Positions 1-10,336 of a stretch of 64,000 nucleotides of DNA are shown here, one piece after another. Both the position numbers and the translations under genes were made by a program. This DNA comes from an uncultured Acinetobacter sp. (lineage in GTDB: Bacteria; Pseudomonadota; Gammaproteobacteria; Pseudomonadales; Moraxellaceae). Location of the stretch: the NCBI RefSeq assembly GCF_947626835.1, contig NZ_CANQTS010000011.1, forward strand, positions 1 to 64,000, read 5' to 3'. The notes below the pieces were generated by a model. That model was given only the letters and a program-made list of their open reading frames with translations. It ran no database searches and was not told the DNA's origin. Within the stretch, counting starts at the first letter, position 1. Every line of letters begins with the position of its first letter.

Positions 1-2
1 AT

Positions 3-476
3 TTTGTGTGTAGGCTTCTTCATTTGGAAATTATATCGCTGAAAAACCCTTTACAGATAGGTTTGTGCAACAAAGCCGTGCAAGGCTATGATAATTATCA
101 TTTGGAAGCGGATTTGGATAGTTTAGGTGAATCTGCAAAATATGTGGAAGCAACAATTTCAATGGTAGATACCACTGAAACTTTAGATGATAAGCATAGT
201 AATTATTTATATCACCTATTACACCATCACTTAATTTCATGTGGCGAAGCATCAGACGCAATTTTTGATAGTCTTCGTAATTATGGTGTAAATAGATTTA
301 TGCAGATTATGCCAATTTTAAAACATGAAATCGAAACAAATAAAGTTTCAAGATTTTTTCGTAACGAGAATAGTGGCTTAATTGAAAATCTTTATAAAAA
401 ATTTGAGAAACAACTTCAAGAATGTGAATTTGAAATTGATAATCAAGAAGATCAAAGTTTTTTAGATTTAATATGA
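3..476 (+). CDS. Hypothetical protein, C-terminal part
   Basis: The reading frame is open to the left window edge, so the true start may lie outside; the first possible in-window start is a GTG at 6, giving 156 residues. I do not recognise the family. The sequence is soluble-looking, with a histidine-rich helical patch (LYHLLHHHL) about 70 residues in and an acidic C-terminus ending in SFLDLI. No signal peptide or membrane segment is visible. It converges on gatB and shares a bidirectional terminator with it. Function unknown. Confidence 0.55.
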   Translation, partial: FVCRLLHLEIISLKNPLQIGLCNKAVQGYDNYHLEADLDSLGESAKYVEATISMVDTTETLDDKHSNYLYHLLHHHLISCGEASDAIFDSLRNYGVNRFMQIMPILKHEIETNKVSRFFRNENSGLIENLYKKFEKQLQECEFEIDNQEDQSFLDLI

Positions 477-480
477 AATA

Positions 481-508
481 AAAACCCGCTCTAAAGCGGG
501 TTTTCTTT
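481..508. terminator. Bidirectional intrinsic terminator
   Basis: A perfect 10-bp stem (481-490 with 495-504) around a CTAA loop, with A-run on the left and T-rich sequence on the right. It sits between the convergent hypothetical gene and gatB and can end transcripts from both sides. Confidence 0.85.
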
Positions 509-524
509 TCAAAACTAATCAGAA

Positions 525-2000
525 TCAACCAATCAATTTCTTCATCAATTCATTGACTTGGGCAGGGTTAGCTTTACCTTTCGCTGCTTTCATCACTTGA
601 CCAACAAGACCGTTAAAGGCTTTCTCTTTACCAGATTTAAACTCTTCAACCATCTTCTCGTTGGCAGCAAGCACGTCTTTAATAATCGCTTCAATTGCGC
701 CTGTATCAGTTTCCTGTTTCAAGCCTTTTTCCGCAATAATTTCATCCGCAGTTTTGCCTTCTTCCCACATAAAGCCAAATACTTGTTTTGCAATCTTACC
801 GTTAATGGTGTTGTCCACAATACGTGCAATCATACCGCCCAATTTTTCAGCCGTTACAGGAGAATCTGCTAATTCTAAGCCTGCTTTGTTTAAAGCACCT
901 GAGAATTCACCCATCACCCAATTTGCAGCAACTTTACCTTGCGTAGCACCGCCAGCAGCTTTTACCACGTCTTCATAAAACTCTGACATTTCACGCGTCA
1001 GCGTTAAAACGTGCGCATCGTATTCAGTCACACCAAAGTCTGCTACAAAACGTGCACGACGTGCCACAGGAAGCTCAGGCATGGTGGCTTTAATGGCTTC
1101 AATTTGCGCATCTGCAATAATCACAGGCAATAAGTCAGGGTCAGGGAAGTAGCGGTAATCGTTCGCTTCTTCTTTAGAACGCATAGAACGCGTTTCCATC
1201 TTCACAGGATCAAACAAACGTGTTTCTTGGTCGATGGTACCATCCCATTCCAAGATTTCCATTTGACGCTCAATTTCAACATTGACCGCTTGTTCAATGA
1301 AACGGAATGAGTTGAGGTTTTTCAATTCACAACGTGTACCAAATGGTTGACCCGGACGGCGTAAAGACACGTTACAGTCACAACGGAATGAACCTTCCGC
1401 CATGTTACCGTCAGAGATCCCTAACCAACGCACAAGGGTATGAATCGCTTTAATATAAGCAACAGCTTCTTCAACCGAGCGCATATCAGGTTCAGAGACA
1501 ATCTCTAAAAGTGGTGTACCGGCACGGTTTAAGTCAATGCCTGACATACCTTCAAATTGGTCATGGATTGATTTACCTGCATCTTCCTCAAGGTGCGCAC
1601 GTGTCACGCCAATGCGTTTAACTGTGCCATCTTCAAGTTGGATATCGATATGACCCAAGCCCACAATCGGGTTGTCCATTTGGCTGATTTGGTAGCCTTT
1701 TGGCGAGTCAGGGTAGAAATAGTTTTTACGCGCAAACACAGATGCTTGGTCGATGTAGGCATCAATACCCAAACCAAAACGGATGGCAAGATCAACCACT
1801 TCTTTGTTGAGTACGGGCAATACACCCGGCATGGCTAAATCAACAAGGCTGGCTTGTGTGTTTGGGTCATTGCCAAACACAGTCGATGAACCTGAGAAAA
1901 TTTTAGTATTGGTGGCAAGTTGCGTGTGAATCTCGATACCAATCACCACTTCCCAACCGTCAATCAGGTTAGATTTTGGTTTAGCGTTGTTCTTCGCCAT
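525..2000 (-). CDS. gatB: Asp-tRNA(Asn)/Glu-tRNA(Gln) amidotransferase subunit B
   Basis: GatB is the tRNA-binding kinase subunit of the GatCAB complex. It activates mischarged Glu-tRNA(Gln) or Asp-tRNA(Asn), which is then amidated with ammonia delivered from GatA. The 491-aa product has the N-terminal catalytic domain with the family signature [13 protein letters not shown], then [19 protein letters not shown], a helical middle part and a C-terminal YqeY-like tail rich in Lys and Ala (about residues 420-491). Length is normal. The start codon overlaps the gatA stop by one base, so the two are translationally coupled. It is the last gene of gatCAB. Confidence 0.97.
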   Translation of the reverse strand: MAKNNAKPKSNLIDGWEVVIGIEIHTQLATNTKIFSGSSTVFGNDPNTQASLVDLAMPGVLPVLNKEVVDLAIRFGLGIDAYIDQASVFARKNYFYPDSPKGYQISQMDNPIVGLGHIDIQLEDGTVKRIGVTRAHLEEDAGKSIHDQFEGMSGIDLNRAGTPLLEIVSEPDMRSVEEAVAYIKAIHTLVRWLGISDGNMAEGSFRCDCNVSLRRPGQPFGTRCELKNLNSFRFIEQAVNVEIERQMEILEWDGTIDQETRLFDPVKMETRSMRSKEEANDYRYFPDPDLLPVIIADAQIEAIKATMPELPVARRARFVADFGVTEYDAHVLTLTREMSEFYEDVVKAAGGATQGKVAANWVMGEFSGALNKAGLELADSPVTAEKLGGMIARIVDNTINGKIAKQVFGFMWEEGKTADEIIAEKGLKQETDTGAIEAIIKDVLAANEKMVEEFKSGKEKAFNGLVGQVMKAAKGKANPAQVNELMKKLIG

Positions 2001-3478
2001 TATGCGTTCTCCTCAGCAATTGCAGCGCGTTTGGTGTGCCAATCTGTTGCTTGTTGATACTGGTGTACCACAGACAACAATTGCGATTCTGACCAATAGT
2101 TACCAATGAGCTGTAAACCAACCGGTAAGTTATTTGAATCAAAACCAACAGGCGCGTTAATGGCAGGTAAGCCTGCTAAGTTCACCGCAATGGTGTAAAT
2201 GTCACCTAAGTACATTTCTACTGGCGACAAGTTGGCACCAATTTTGTACGCTGTGGTTGGTGCAGAAGGCGCCGCGATGACATCTACAGACTCAAAGGCT
2301 TTTAAGAAATCTTGTTGGATTAAACGACGTACTTTTTGTGCTTTTACGTAGTAGGCATCGTAGTAACCTGCCGATAATGCATAAGTACCAATTAAAATAC
2401 GTTGCTGAACTTCTTTACCAAAACCTTCTGAGCGCGAACGTTTGTATAAATCCATTAAATCGGCAGGATTTTCACAGCGGTAGCCATAACGTACACCGTC
2501 AAAACGTTGTAAGTTAGACGATGCTTCAGCAGGGGCAATCAGGTAGTAGGTTGGTACATAGCTTTCTGTCATGGTCAGATCAATCTCAACCAAGATCGCG
2601 CCCATGTCTTCTAGCTTTTTCAGTGATTCTTCAACACGTGCTTTAACCTCGGCGTCTAAACCTTGTACGTTAAAGTACTGTTTAGGAATACCAATGCGTA
2701 AGCCTTTTACAGATGTGCCGTTTAGGTTAGCCACGTAATCATCGACTTCTTTTTCAACAGACGTTGAATCTTTCGCGTCGTGACCTGCCATTACATTCAT
2801 CAGGTAAGCACAGTCTTCAGCCGAGCGTGCCATTGGACCACCTTGATCGAGTGATGATGCATAGGCAATCATACCAAAGCGAGAAACACGACCATAGGTT
2901 GGTTTAAGACCTGTTAAACCACAAAACGATGCCGGTTGACGGATTGAACCACCAGTGTCGGTACCTGTGGCAAATGGGGCTAAATCAGCCGCGACAGCCG
3001 CAGCAGAACCACCTGATGAACCACCCGGAACATGATTTAAGTTCCATGGGTTGGCTGTTGCGCCATAGTATGAGTTCTCGGAAGTTGAACCCATGGCAAA
3101 CTCGTCCATGTTGAGTTTACCTAAAGTCACAAGGCCGGCTGCTTTACCTTGAGCCACCACAGTTGCATCATAAGGCGAGATAAAGTTATCTAGCATTTTA
3201 GAACCCGCAGTGGTTTTAATGCCTTGGGTACAAAAAATGTCTTTATGCGCAACAGGAATACCGGTTAAAACCGATGCAGTCCCTGCTTTGATCGAAGCAT
3301 CGGCCGCATCAGCTTGAGCTAACGCTTGTTCAGCGGTGACCGTGACATAAGATTTTACTTGGGCATCGATTTTTTCAATGCGTTTTAAATAATGTTGGGT
3401 AATTTCACGTGATGAAAATTGAGCATCAGCTAAACCTTGGCTCAGTTCACGAATCGATAAACGATGTAAATCAGTCAT
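2000..3478 (-). CDS. gatA: Asp-tRNA(Asn)/Glu-tRNA(Gln) amidotransferase subunit A
   Basis: GatA is the glutaminase subunit that supplies ammonia for transamidation of mischarged tRNAs. The 492-aa product belongs to the amidase-signature family. The Ser-cisSer-Lys triad is visible as K79 (AHKDIF), S154 in [13 protein letters not shown] and S178 in [12 protein letters not shown], the same positions as I recall for Staphylococcus GatA. It lies between gatC and gatB, with a one-base overlap to gatB and a 51-base gap to gatC, consistent with one operon. Confidence 0.97.
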   Translation of the reverse strand: MTDLHRLSIRELSQGLADAQFSSREITQHYLKRIEKIDAQVKSYVTVTAEQALAQADAADASIKAGTASVLTGIPVAHKDIFCTQGIKTTAGSKMLDNFISPYDATVVAQGKAAGLVTLGKLNMDEFAMGSTSENSYYGATANPWNLNHVPGGSSGGSAAAVAADLAPFATGTDTGGSIRQPASFCGLTGLKPTYGRVSRFGMIAYASSLDQGGPMARSAEDCAYLMNVMAGHDAKDSTSVEKEVDDYVANLNGTSVKGLRIGIPKQYFNVQGLDAEVKARVEESLKKLEDMGAILVEIDLTMTESYVPTYYLIAPAEASSNLQRFDGVRYGYRCENPADLMDLYKRSRSEGFGKEVQQRILIGTYALSAGYYDAYYVKAQKVRRLIQQDFLKAFESVDVIAAPSAPTTAYKIGANLSPVEMYLGDIYTIAVNLAGLPAINAPVGFDSNNLPVGLQLIGNYWSESQLLSVVHQYQQATDWHTKRAAIAEENA

Positions 3479-3529
3479 GAGAGAAAAATCTTCACTAAAA
3501 TGTAAGAAAAAGCTTTAGATGAATAAATA

Positions 3530-3844
3530 TTATTCAATTACGCGTGGTACAAGGTATAGACCCGCTTCAACTGCAGGTGCAACCGCTTGATATTGCTCGC
3601 GATGGTTGCTTTCACACACCACGTCTTCACGTAAAGGTTGTGGGTTGTCAAATGGGCTTTTTAGTGGCTCAACACCGTCGGTATTGATCTCTTTGAGTGA
3701 TTCCATCATGCCTAAAATTTTATTTAAACTTTGAGCATATTCAGCAGATTGCGTATCATTAAGCGATAATCTTGCAAGATGGGCAATTGCTGAAACTGTT
3801 TGTGCATTTAAATCTGCAGAATGCTGAGCATCCGATGTCGACAT
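3530..3844 (-). CDS. gatC: Asp-tRNA(Asn)/Glu-tRNA(Gln) amidotransferase subunit C
   Basis: GatC is the small subunit that wraps around GatA and stabilises the GatA-GatB interface. The 104-aa product carries the usual helical N-terminus (VSAIAHLARLSL) and the GVEPLKSPFDNPQPLREDVV stretch near residue 60-80, plus a C-terminal YLVPRVIE. Normal size. It is the first gene of gatCAB and is divergent from mreB across a 131-base intergenic region. Confidence 0.95.
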   Translation of the reverse strand: MSTSDAQHSADLNAQTVSAIAHLARLSLNDTQSAEYAQSLNKILGMMESLKEINTDGVEPLKSPFDNPQPLREDVVCESNHREQYQAVAPAVEAGLYLVPRVIE

Positions 3845-3887
3845 AACATCACCTCATCAGTATTAAAAATTTTCAAATATCCTGCGT

Positions 3888-3928
3888 TATAATAAGCGAT
3901 TGACTTGTTCAAAGCATCACATTTAGTT
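3888..3928 (+). promoter_or_regulatory. Possible mreB promoter elements
   Basis: Two candidates lie in the gatC/mreB divergent region. There is a perfect TATAAT hexamer at 3888-3893 without a convincing -35, and a TTGACT at 3900-3905 followed after 16 bases by TTTAGT (3922-3927). Either would give a leader under 90 nt. Read by eye only. Confidence 0.3.
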
Positions 3929-3954
3929 AAAGTTGCCCACTTGCGTCCACATAA

Positions 3955-5022
<1,068 letters not shown>

Positions 5023-5035
5023 AAGGACTTAGGCG

Positions 5036-5893
5036 GTGCAAGCAAATCTGTTTTCCAGACAGCCGCCATCTTTTCGCTCATTTATCATTGCAGTGATCAC
5101 ATGTTTGGTGGTGCTATTTTTAAACTGGCGCATTCCCCATGTGATTCAACCTGCAAGAGATGTCTTGTATGCGGCATATAATCCTATTTATGCCCTTGCA
5201 AGCTATCCTGTGTTATCGCGAGAGTGGCTCACTCAACAAACTAAATCTGAAGCACAATTGCGTCGTGAAAATACTGCGATGCAAGCCGAGCTGTTACAGG
5301 CACAAGTGCGCTTACAAAAAATTTCTGAATTGTCTGCTGAAAATACGCGCTTGCGCGGTTTAATTGACACCCCGTTAATTATTGATGGACGCATGCAAAT
5401 TGCTGAAGTGATAGGCACCGATGCCGATCCATTACGGCATATTATTGTGATTAATCGTGGCGCAACCAGTGATATTAAAGTCGGACAAACGGTGCTTGAT
5501 GACAAAGGTATTATGGGGCAGGTGATTGCGGTCTATCCACACAGTAGTCGTGTCATGCTGTTGTCGGATAAAGAGCATTCTTTATCGGTACGTTTAGAGC
5601 GTAGTGGCATTCGTGCCATTGTTAGTGGTAAAGGCGATCTTACCCAACTTAAAATGCAATATGTGCCAACCAGTGCCGATGTTAAGGTTGGGGAAAAAGT
5701 CTATAGCTCAGGTTTAGGCGCACATTTTCCTGCCGGTTATTTAGTGGGAACCGTGCAAAAGGTCAGTCGTCACAATAGCGGTGAATTTGCCCAAATTGAT
5801 ATTCAACCAGCAGCGCAACTGGGTGGTGGTCAGCATGTCGTGGTGCTGTTCTCTGAGTCATTGGCTATGGAGCAACCGCATGCCACTCGCTAG
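5036..5893 (+). CDS. mreC: Rod-shape determining protein MreC
   Basis: Periplasmic scaffold of the elongasome that links MreB/MreD to penicillin-binding proteins. The 285-aa product has a short cytoplasmic tail, one TM helix (about 15-33), a coiled coil (about 65-110, rich in Leu, Gln and Glu) and the beta-barrel MreC domain, including the ATSDIKVGQTVLDDKGIMGQV stretch near residue 145. The start is GTG at 5036. Its 3' end overlaps mreD by 14 bases. Confidence 0.95.
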   Translation: MQANLFSRQPPSFRSFIIAVITCLVVLFLNWRIPHVIQPARDVLYAAYNPIYALASYPVLSREWLTQQTKSEAQLRRENTAMQAELLQAQVRLQKISELSAENTRLRGLIDTPLIIDGRMQIAEVIGTDADPLRHIIVINRGATSDIKVGQTVLDDKGIMGQVIAVYPHSSRVMLLSDKEHSLSVRLERSGIRAIVSGKGDLTQLKMQYVPTSADVKVGEKVYSSGLGAHFPAGYLVGTVQKVSRHNSGEFAQIDIQPAAQLGGGQHVVVLFSESLAMEQPHATR

Positions 5894-6371
5894 GTTAAAA
5901 AGTAAAAGTCATCAAGATCCATTATTTGCCATTATTGTTTCGGTCATTGTGGCATCGGTGTTGATTGTCTATCCGTTGTCGTATGGCTTATCGGCATGGC
6001 GACCTGAATATATGCTGTTGCTGGTGATGTTTTGGGTATTATGCCAACCCACATGGTGTGGGGTATGGTTTGCCTTTGCCATGGGCATGTTTGTGGATTT
6101 ATTGGTGGGTTCACCTTTAGGTTTAAATGCTTTGAGTTTTGTGATTGTCAGCTTTGTGGCACGCTTTTTCATTCGTGAAAAACGCATTTTAACCTTTGTG
6201 CATATTTGGGTGATTGTTAGTCTTGCAACACTGGCACATTTATTGCTGCAATGGCTGATGCAAGTCATGGGCGGTATTGATTTTGCCTTGGCGCGCCACT
6301 GGCAACCCTTACCCACCACTATTGCAGTCTTTCCACTGGTTTATTATGTGTTAAAACGATGGCGCATTTAA
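5880..6371 (+). CDS. mreD: Rod-shape determining protein MreD
   Basis: Integral membrane protein of the elongasome. I chose the ATG at 5880 (product MPLARLKS..., 163 aa), which overlaps the mreC stop by 14 bases. The same frame is open further upstream, but those extra residues would be translated from mreC coding sequence and look unlike MreD. Several hydrophobic helices follow, with conserved-looking FVDLLVGSPLGLNAL in the middle. It overlaps maf by 13 bases, so translation is probably coupled. Confidence 0.92.
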   Translation: MPLARLKSKSHQDPLFAIIVSVIVASVLIVYPLSYGLSAWRPEYMLLLVMFWVLCQPTWCGVWFAFAMGMFVDLLVGSPLGLNALSFVIVSFVARFFIREKRILTFVHIWVIVSLATLAHLLLQWLMQVMGGIDFALARHWQPLPTTIAVFPLVYYVLKRWRI

Positions 6372-6925
6372 TTTTAGCTTCAAGTTCACCTAGACGCCGT
6401 GAGTTACTGACTCAGTTGGGTTTTAGTTTTGACGTCTATAGTCCCGATATTGATGAATCGGTACATTCAGGTGAAAATGTCGCCCATTATGTGCAGCGTT
6501 TGGCGCAAGATAAAGCCGCCGCAGTCATTGCAAAATTTCCCGATGCTTTAGTGATTGCCGCAGATACCTCACTGGGTGTCGATGGTCAAATTTTAGGAAA
6601 ACCTGAATCTAAAGCGCATGCCTTTGCCATGTGGCAGATGATTTCTAATCGTCAACATGATGTATTTTCAGGTGTTTGTGTGCGTACAAAACAACAAATT
6701 TCCAGTATAGTGGTACGCACCGAAGTTCAATTTCAAGCCTTGAGCACCCAAGATATGGAAGATTATTGGGCAACAGGTGAACCTTTGGGTAAAGCCGGTG
6801 GTTATGCCATCCAAGGCATTGCAGCACGTTATATTCCCAAGATACATGGCAGTTATAGCAATGTAGTGGGTTTACCTTTATATGAAACGGTACAGTTATT
6901 AACAGCATTTAAGGCACTAAATTAA
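6359..6925 (+). CDS. maf: Maf-type nucleoside triphosphate pyrophosphatase (YhdE-like)
   Basis: House-cleaning enzyme that hydrolyses non-canonical or excess nucleoside triphosphates to monophosphates. YhdE-type members act on dTTP/UTP and modified pyrimidine nucleotides. The 188-aa product starts with the Maf signature LASSSPRRRELL. It carries IAADTSLGVDGQILGKP and GKAGGYAIQGIAARYI, which fit the YhdE (dTTP/UTP) subgroup. It begins inside the mreD 3' end, the usual mreBCD-maf-rng arrangement. Confidence 0.94.
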   Translation: MAHLILASSSPRRRELLTQLGFSFDVYSPDIDESVHSGENVAHYVQRLAQDKAAAVIAKFPDALVIAADTSLGVDGQILGKPESKAHAFAMWQMISNRQHDVFSGVCVRTKQQISSIVVRTEVQFQALSTQDMEDYWATGEPLGKAGGYAIQGIAARYIPKIHGSYSNVVGLPLYETVQLLTAFKALN

Positions 6926-6966
6926 ACGCTGAAAAAAAGAATGTTTATAATGTTTTGAGTTTTATT

Positions 6967-8421
6967 ATGTCTGACGAATTATTGATTAACGTCACCCCGA
7001 TGGAATGCCGGGTCGCGTTAATTGAAAATGGTACAGTCAACGAATTATTTGTTGAACGTACTGCCAAACGTGGTTTGGTGGGCAATATATACAAAGGTAA
7101 AGTGGTACGCGTCTTGCCGGGTATGCAAGCGGCTTTTGTTGATATTGGCTTATCACGCACGGCTTTTTTACATATTAATGATATGGTGTGGTCGCGGCAA
7201 AAACCCACCCCCAATGTGTTTGAATTGTTGCAACCGGGTCAAATTCTCACTGTACAAGTTATGAAAGACATGCTGGGCAGCAAAGGCGCGCGTTTATCGA
7301 CCGATCTTTCTATTCCTTCACGATATTTGGTGCTCATGCCGTATGGCAGTCATACCGGTGTGTCACAACGTATTGAATCAGAAGAAGAACGTAACCGTTT
7401 ACGCAGTATTATTGAAAATATTCAAGCCGAGCATCAATTACCGGGTTCAGTGATTGTACGTACCGCAGCCGAAGGTGTGGCAGAACAAGACATCGCCCAA
7501 GATATGGCATACTTGGCGCGTCTTTGGGAATATATTCAACGTAAACAAAAAAGCATTGCAGTACCGACCTTAATTTTTGAAGAATTACCGTTGCCACAAC
7601 GCATTATTCGTGATTTAGCCAACGAAAAAACCGCCAAAATTTATGTGGACTCGCGTGAAGTGCACGGCAAACTACAAGAATTTGTGGCTGAATTTGTGCC
7701 CACCATGCAAGATCGTTTATTGCATTATCCGGGTGAATGTCCAATCTTTGATTTATACAATGTTGAAGATGATATTCAAAAAGCCCTACAAACCCGTGTA
7801 GCGCTTAAATCGGGTGGTTATTTGATGATTGATCAAACCGAAGCCATGACTACCATTGATGTCAACACTGGTTCTTATGTCGGTGGTCGTACTTTGGAAG
7901 ACACCGTATTTAAAACCAATATGGAAGCCACGCAAGTGATTGCGCGACAGTTACGCTTGCGTAACTTAGGTGGCATCATCATTATTGATTTTATTGACAT
8001 GCAAGAAGCCGAGCATCGCGCTGAAGTGTTACAGCAATTTGAACACATGCTTGAACGTGATCATGCCAAAACCAAAATTACCCAAGTCTCAGAACTGGGC
8101 TTGGTGGAAATGACCCGTAAGCGCACGCGTGAATCTTTAGAACATTTATTATGTGAATCATGTCCAACCTGTCAAGGACACGGTTATGTAAAAACTGCCG
8201 AATCGGTATGTTACGAAATCTTTCGAGAAATCTTGCGTTATACCCGCGCTTTTAGCTCAAAAAGTGGCTTTACCGTGGTGGCACATCCTTTGGTGATTGA
8301 TCGCTTGTTAACCATTGAAGCGGCGGCAGTGGCGGATTTAGAACACTTTATTGATCGAGTAATTAAATTCCAAGTGGAAAATTTATATACGCAAGAGCAA
8401 TACGATATCATCTTAAATTAA
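6967..8421 (+). CDS. rng: Ribonuclease G
   Basis: Endoribonuclease of the RNase E/G family, acting in 16S rRNA 5' maturation and mRNA decay. I chose ATG 6967 (MSDELLINVTPME, 484 aa) over an in-frame TTG four codons upstream, as it matches the family N-terminus. An S1 RNA-binding domain lies at about 35-125. The catalytic DNase I-like region has TIDVNTGSYVGG and IIIDFIDM with the metal-binding aspartates, and the zinc-link cysteines are in CESCPTCQGHG. Length is that of RNase G rather than RNase E, since the long C-terminal scaffold is absent. It closes the mre operon. Confidence 0.95.
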   Translation: MSDELLINVTPMECRVALIENGTVNELFVERTAKRGLVGNIYKGKVVRVLPGMQAAFVDIGLSRTAFLHINDMVWSRQKPTPNVFELLQPGQILTVQVMKDMLGSKGARLSTDLSIPSRYLVLMPYGSHTGVSQRIESEEERNRLRSIIENIQAEHQLPGSVIVRTAAEGVAEQDIAQDMAYLARLWEYIQRKQKSIAVPTLIFEELPLPQRIIRDLANEKTAKIYVDSREVHGKLQEFVAEFVPTMQDRLLHYPGECPIFDLYNVEDDIQKALQTRVALKSGGYLMIDQTEAMTTIDVNTGSYVGGRTLEDTVFKTNMEATQVIARQLRLRNLGGIIIIDFIDMQEAEHRAEVLQQFEHMLERDHAKTKITQVSELGLVEMTRKRTRESLEHLLCESCPTCQGHGYVKTAESVCYEIFREILRYTRAFSSKSGFTVVAHPLVIDRLLTIEAAAVADLEHFIDRVIKFQVENLYTQEQYDIILN

Positions 8422-8424
8422 AAT

Positions 8425-8454
8425 TGTAACAGGATGTCGTTAAACACTTGTTAC
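8425..8454. repeat. Inverted repeat TGTAACA-N16-TGTTACA
   Basis: Perfect 7-bp inverted arms at 8425-8431 and 8448-8454, just after the rng stop and about 100 bases before the PA1571-family gene. No T-run follows, so it is not a standard terminator. It could be an operator or an RNA hairpin. Confidence 0.4.
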
Positions 8455-8554
8455 ATCTAGGATTTTACTTTGTGGCGCTTTTTACTCAATATAGGGGAAC
8501 AAGGTAGCCAAGACCGAATAATCACAATAAAGGTCAAGCAAACGAGGTAAAGTT

Positions 8555-8731
8555 ATGGGAGTCACCAAAATCATGATGTCAGCAAGTGTTCAACATCAGC
8601 CAAGCGCACAAAAAACCACCCACCATGCTTATATGGTCGATGAACAAGGCAAAGAAGTGCAGATTACCACTGCGATGGTGCGTTCGGTGTGTCATCAATT
8701 ATTGCAACAATGTCGTATGATTAAACATTAA
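8555..8731 (+). CDS. PA1571-family small protein
   Basis: A 58-aa ORF (MGVTKIMMSASVQ...) with a Shine-Dalgarno-like GAGGTAA 8 bases before the ATG. The second half, YMVDEQGKEVQITTAMVRSVC, matches my memory of the PA1571 family (F-I-D-x-x-G-R-E-V-P-I-T-E-x-M-I). That family's function is not established. No TM segment or signal peptide. It is followed at once by a terminator and has its own 130-base upstream region, so it is probably monocistronic. Confidence 0.75.
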   Translation: MGVTKIMMSASVQHQPSAQKTTHHAYMVDEQGKEVQITTAMVRSVCHQLLQQCRMIKH

Positions 8732-8756
8732 GGGGCTAAACGAAGCCCCTTAATTT
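8730..8756. terminator. Intrinsic terminator after the PA1571-family gene
   Basis: Stem AGGGGCT (8731-8737) with AGCCCCT (8744-8750), loop AAACGA, then TAATTTT. Also placed to act on the convergent atfA transcript. Confidence 0.75.
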
Positions 8757-8788
8757 TACCAAAATATTGGCATTTTCTACCATGCGAT

Positions 8789-10192
8789 TTAACTTGGTTG
8801 AGTATGCTGCATTGTATTGATACTGTCTTGATTACAGGTTGTCATTAATTGCTCAAAACATACAATTTCATCTTCTAAATGCCCCAATAAGTTTTGCATT
8901 TTAGGCACTGCATTACGACAGGCTGTTAAACCCACCTCCAACTTACCGGCATAACTGGTCATGGTAATATTTAAGGCTTGACCATCAAGCACAATCGATG
9001 CTGGATAAATCGCATCTAAACGCGCCCCATTCCAATATAGGCTTTCTTTAGGGCCGGGTAAGTTTGAGATCACTAAATTAAAGGCCTGACGTTTTGGCAT
9101 CAACCCCGATACAATATTAAAGCCAGCCGGGCTATACACACAGGCACTATAACTTAAGATCTGATCGCTGCTCATACGTTGAAAGCGTTGTTTGGCATTA
9201 ATCACACTACGACGAATGGTGCTTAAACGCGCCAAAGGATCCGCTAAATGCGTACCTAAATTGGCCAAGATCATGGTGATTCGATTAGACACATCTGAAT
9301 CATCTTGACGTACCGAAGTGGGCACCATTGCAATCATGGGTTTTTTAGGTAGGGCATTTTGACTGAGCAGATATTCACGTAAAGCACCTGAGCAGATTGC
9401 TAAGACCACATCATTAATGGTCACGTTAAAATGTTGGGCAATGCTACGTAAACGCGCCAATTCAAAGGATTGCGCTGCAAAACGGCGTGAGGCACTGACG
9501 CGTTGATTTAAAATACTGCTTGGGGCTTGAAAGCTCGATACATAATCAGGATGGTGGTTTTTCTTGTCTTTTAAAGCACAGCCCAATTCTGCAAGCACAG
9601 TCGGTGTGGCTTTAAGTTGGCTCTGTAAGGTGTTGGTAAATTTTTTAAACTTGCTAATGGGTGCTTCAGGATCGGTCAAGCGTTTGGTTCTTTTATTGGC
9701 TACACACCACGGGGCGGTAATACCCTGATGCTGTGGATCTTGCGAAAAAGATTTTTCCAATAAGCGCATGCCCGCTACACCATCAATCATAGAATGATGG
9801 ATTTTAAAGTACATGGCAAAGCGGTTGCCTTCGATTCCTTCAATTAAATGACACGTCCATAAAGGCTTGGCACGATCAAGTAAACTACTATGTTCTTGTG
9901 AGATATAGGTGAGTAATTCGCGAATACGTCCCGGATGCGGTAGGGCAATGTGACGAAAATGATGCTCAAGATCAAATTCTGGGTCGTTGTCCCAAAACAA
10001 GCCATTGAGCTTATTGTTAAAGGGTGGCACAGGAATGCTTTTGCTTAAACGAATATCTGCCACTAAATCTTGAATAAAAGTTTTAGCCGCATCTTTTGGA
10101 ATTTGAAATAAAAACAATCCACCCACGTGCATCGGTTGCTGACGCTTTTCTAAAGACAAAAACAAAAAATCCAAGGGGTGTAAAGCTCTCAT
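8789..10192 (-). CDS. atfA: Bifunctional wax ester synthase/acyl-CoA:diacylglycerol acyltransferase
   Basis: Makes wax esters from fatty alcohol and acyl-CoA, and triacylglycerol from diacylglycerol and acyl-CoA, forming Acinetobacter storage lipid. The 467-aa product has the condensing motif HHSMIDG with H132, H133 and D137. PLWTCHLIEG, NDVVLAICSGALR and the later LVISNLPGP region follow. The start is ATG 10192 (MRALHPLDFLF), which matches the N-terminus I recall for A. baylyi AtfA. An in-frame extension upstream to 10321 runs across AT-rich DNA and a terminator and is rejected. Confidence 0.95.
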   Translation of the reverse strand: MRALHPLDFLFLSLEKRQQPMHVGGLFLFQIPKDAAKTFIQDLVADIRLSKSIPVPPFNNKLNGLFWDNDPEFDLEHHFRHIALPHPGRIRELLTYISQEHSSLLDRAKPLWTCHLIEGIEGNRFAMYFKIHHSMIDGVAGMRLLEKSFSQDPQHQGITAPWCVANKRTKRLTDPEAPISKFKKFTNTLQSQLKATPTVLAELGCALKDKKNHHPDYVSSFQAPSSILNQRVSASRRFAAQSFELARLRSIAQHFNVTINDVVLAICSGALREYLLSQNALPKKPMIAMVPTSVRQDDSDVSNRITMILANLGTHLADPLARLSTIRRSVINAKQRFQRMSSDQILSYSACVYSPAGFNIVSGLMPKRQAFNLVISNLPGPKESLYWNGARLDAIYPASIVLDGQALNITMTSYAGKLEVGLTACRNAVPKMQNLLGHLEDEIVCFEQLMTTCNQDSINTMQHTQPS

Positions 10193-10302
10193 CATTAGGC
10201 TACCTGCATATCGTTTTAAATTAATTGTTAGAATTATGACAATGTCTGTGACTAAGTATATAAGTGTTTGTAATTGTAAAAAATACTTGAGGCTTAAATT
10301 AT

Positions 10303-10331
10303 TAAAAAAAAGCCATTGCATGCAATGGCTT
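10303..10331 (-). terminator. Intrinsic terminator of cysH
   Basis: A perfect 22-base palindrome (10310-10331) directly after the cysH stop on the minus strand, followed on that strand by a run of T. It separates cysH from atfA. Confidence 0.85.
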
Positions 10332-10336
10332 TAATT

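Noticed and set aside
5781..5879. Longer MreD starting inside mreC
   Set aside because: The extra residues come from the mreC coding sequence in another frame and do not look like MreD; ATG 5880 fits the family.
10193..10321. N-terminal extension of the wax ester synthase by 43 residues
   Set aside because: It would include the AT-rich promoter region and the cysH terminator palindrome; the internal ATG gives the known family N-terminus.
10310..10331. Perfect 22-base palindrome as an operator
   Set aside because: Its place right after the cysH stop, with a T-run on the minus strand, makes a terminator the simpler reading.
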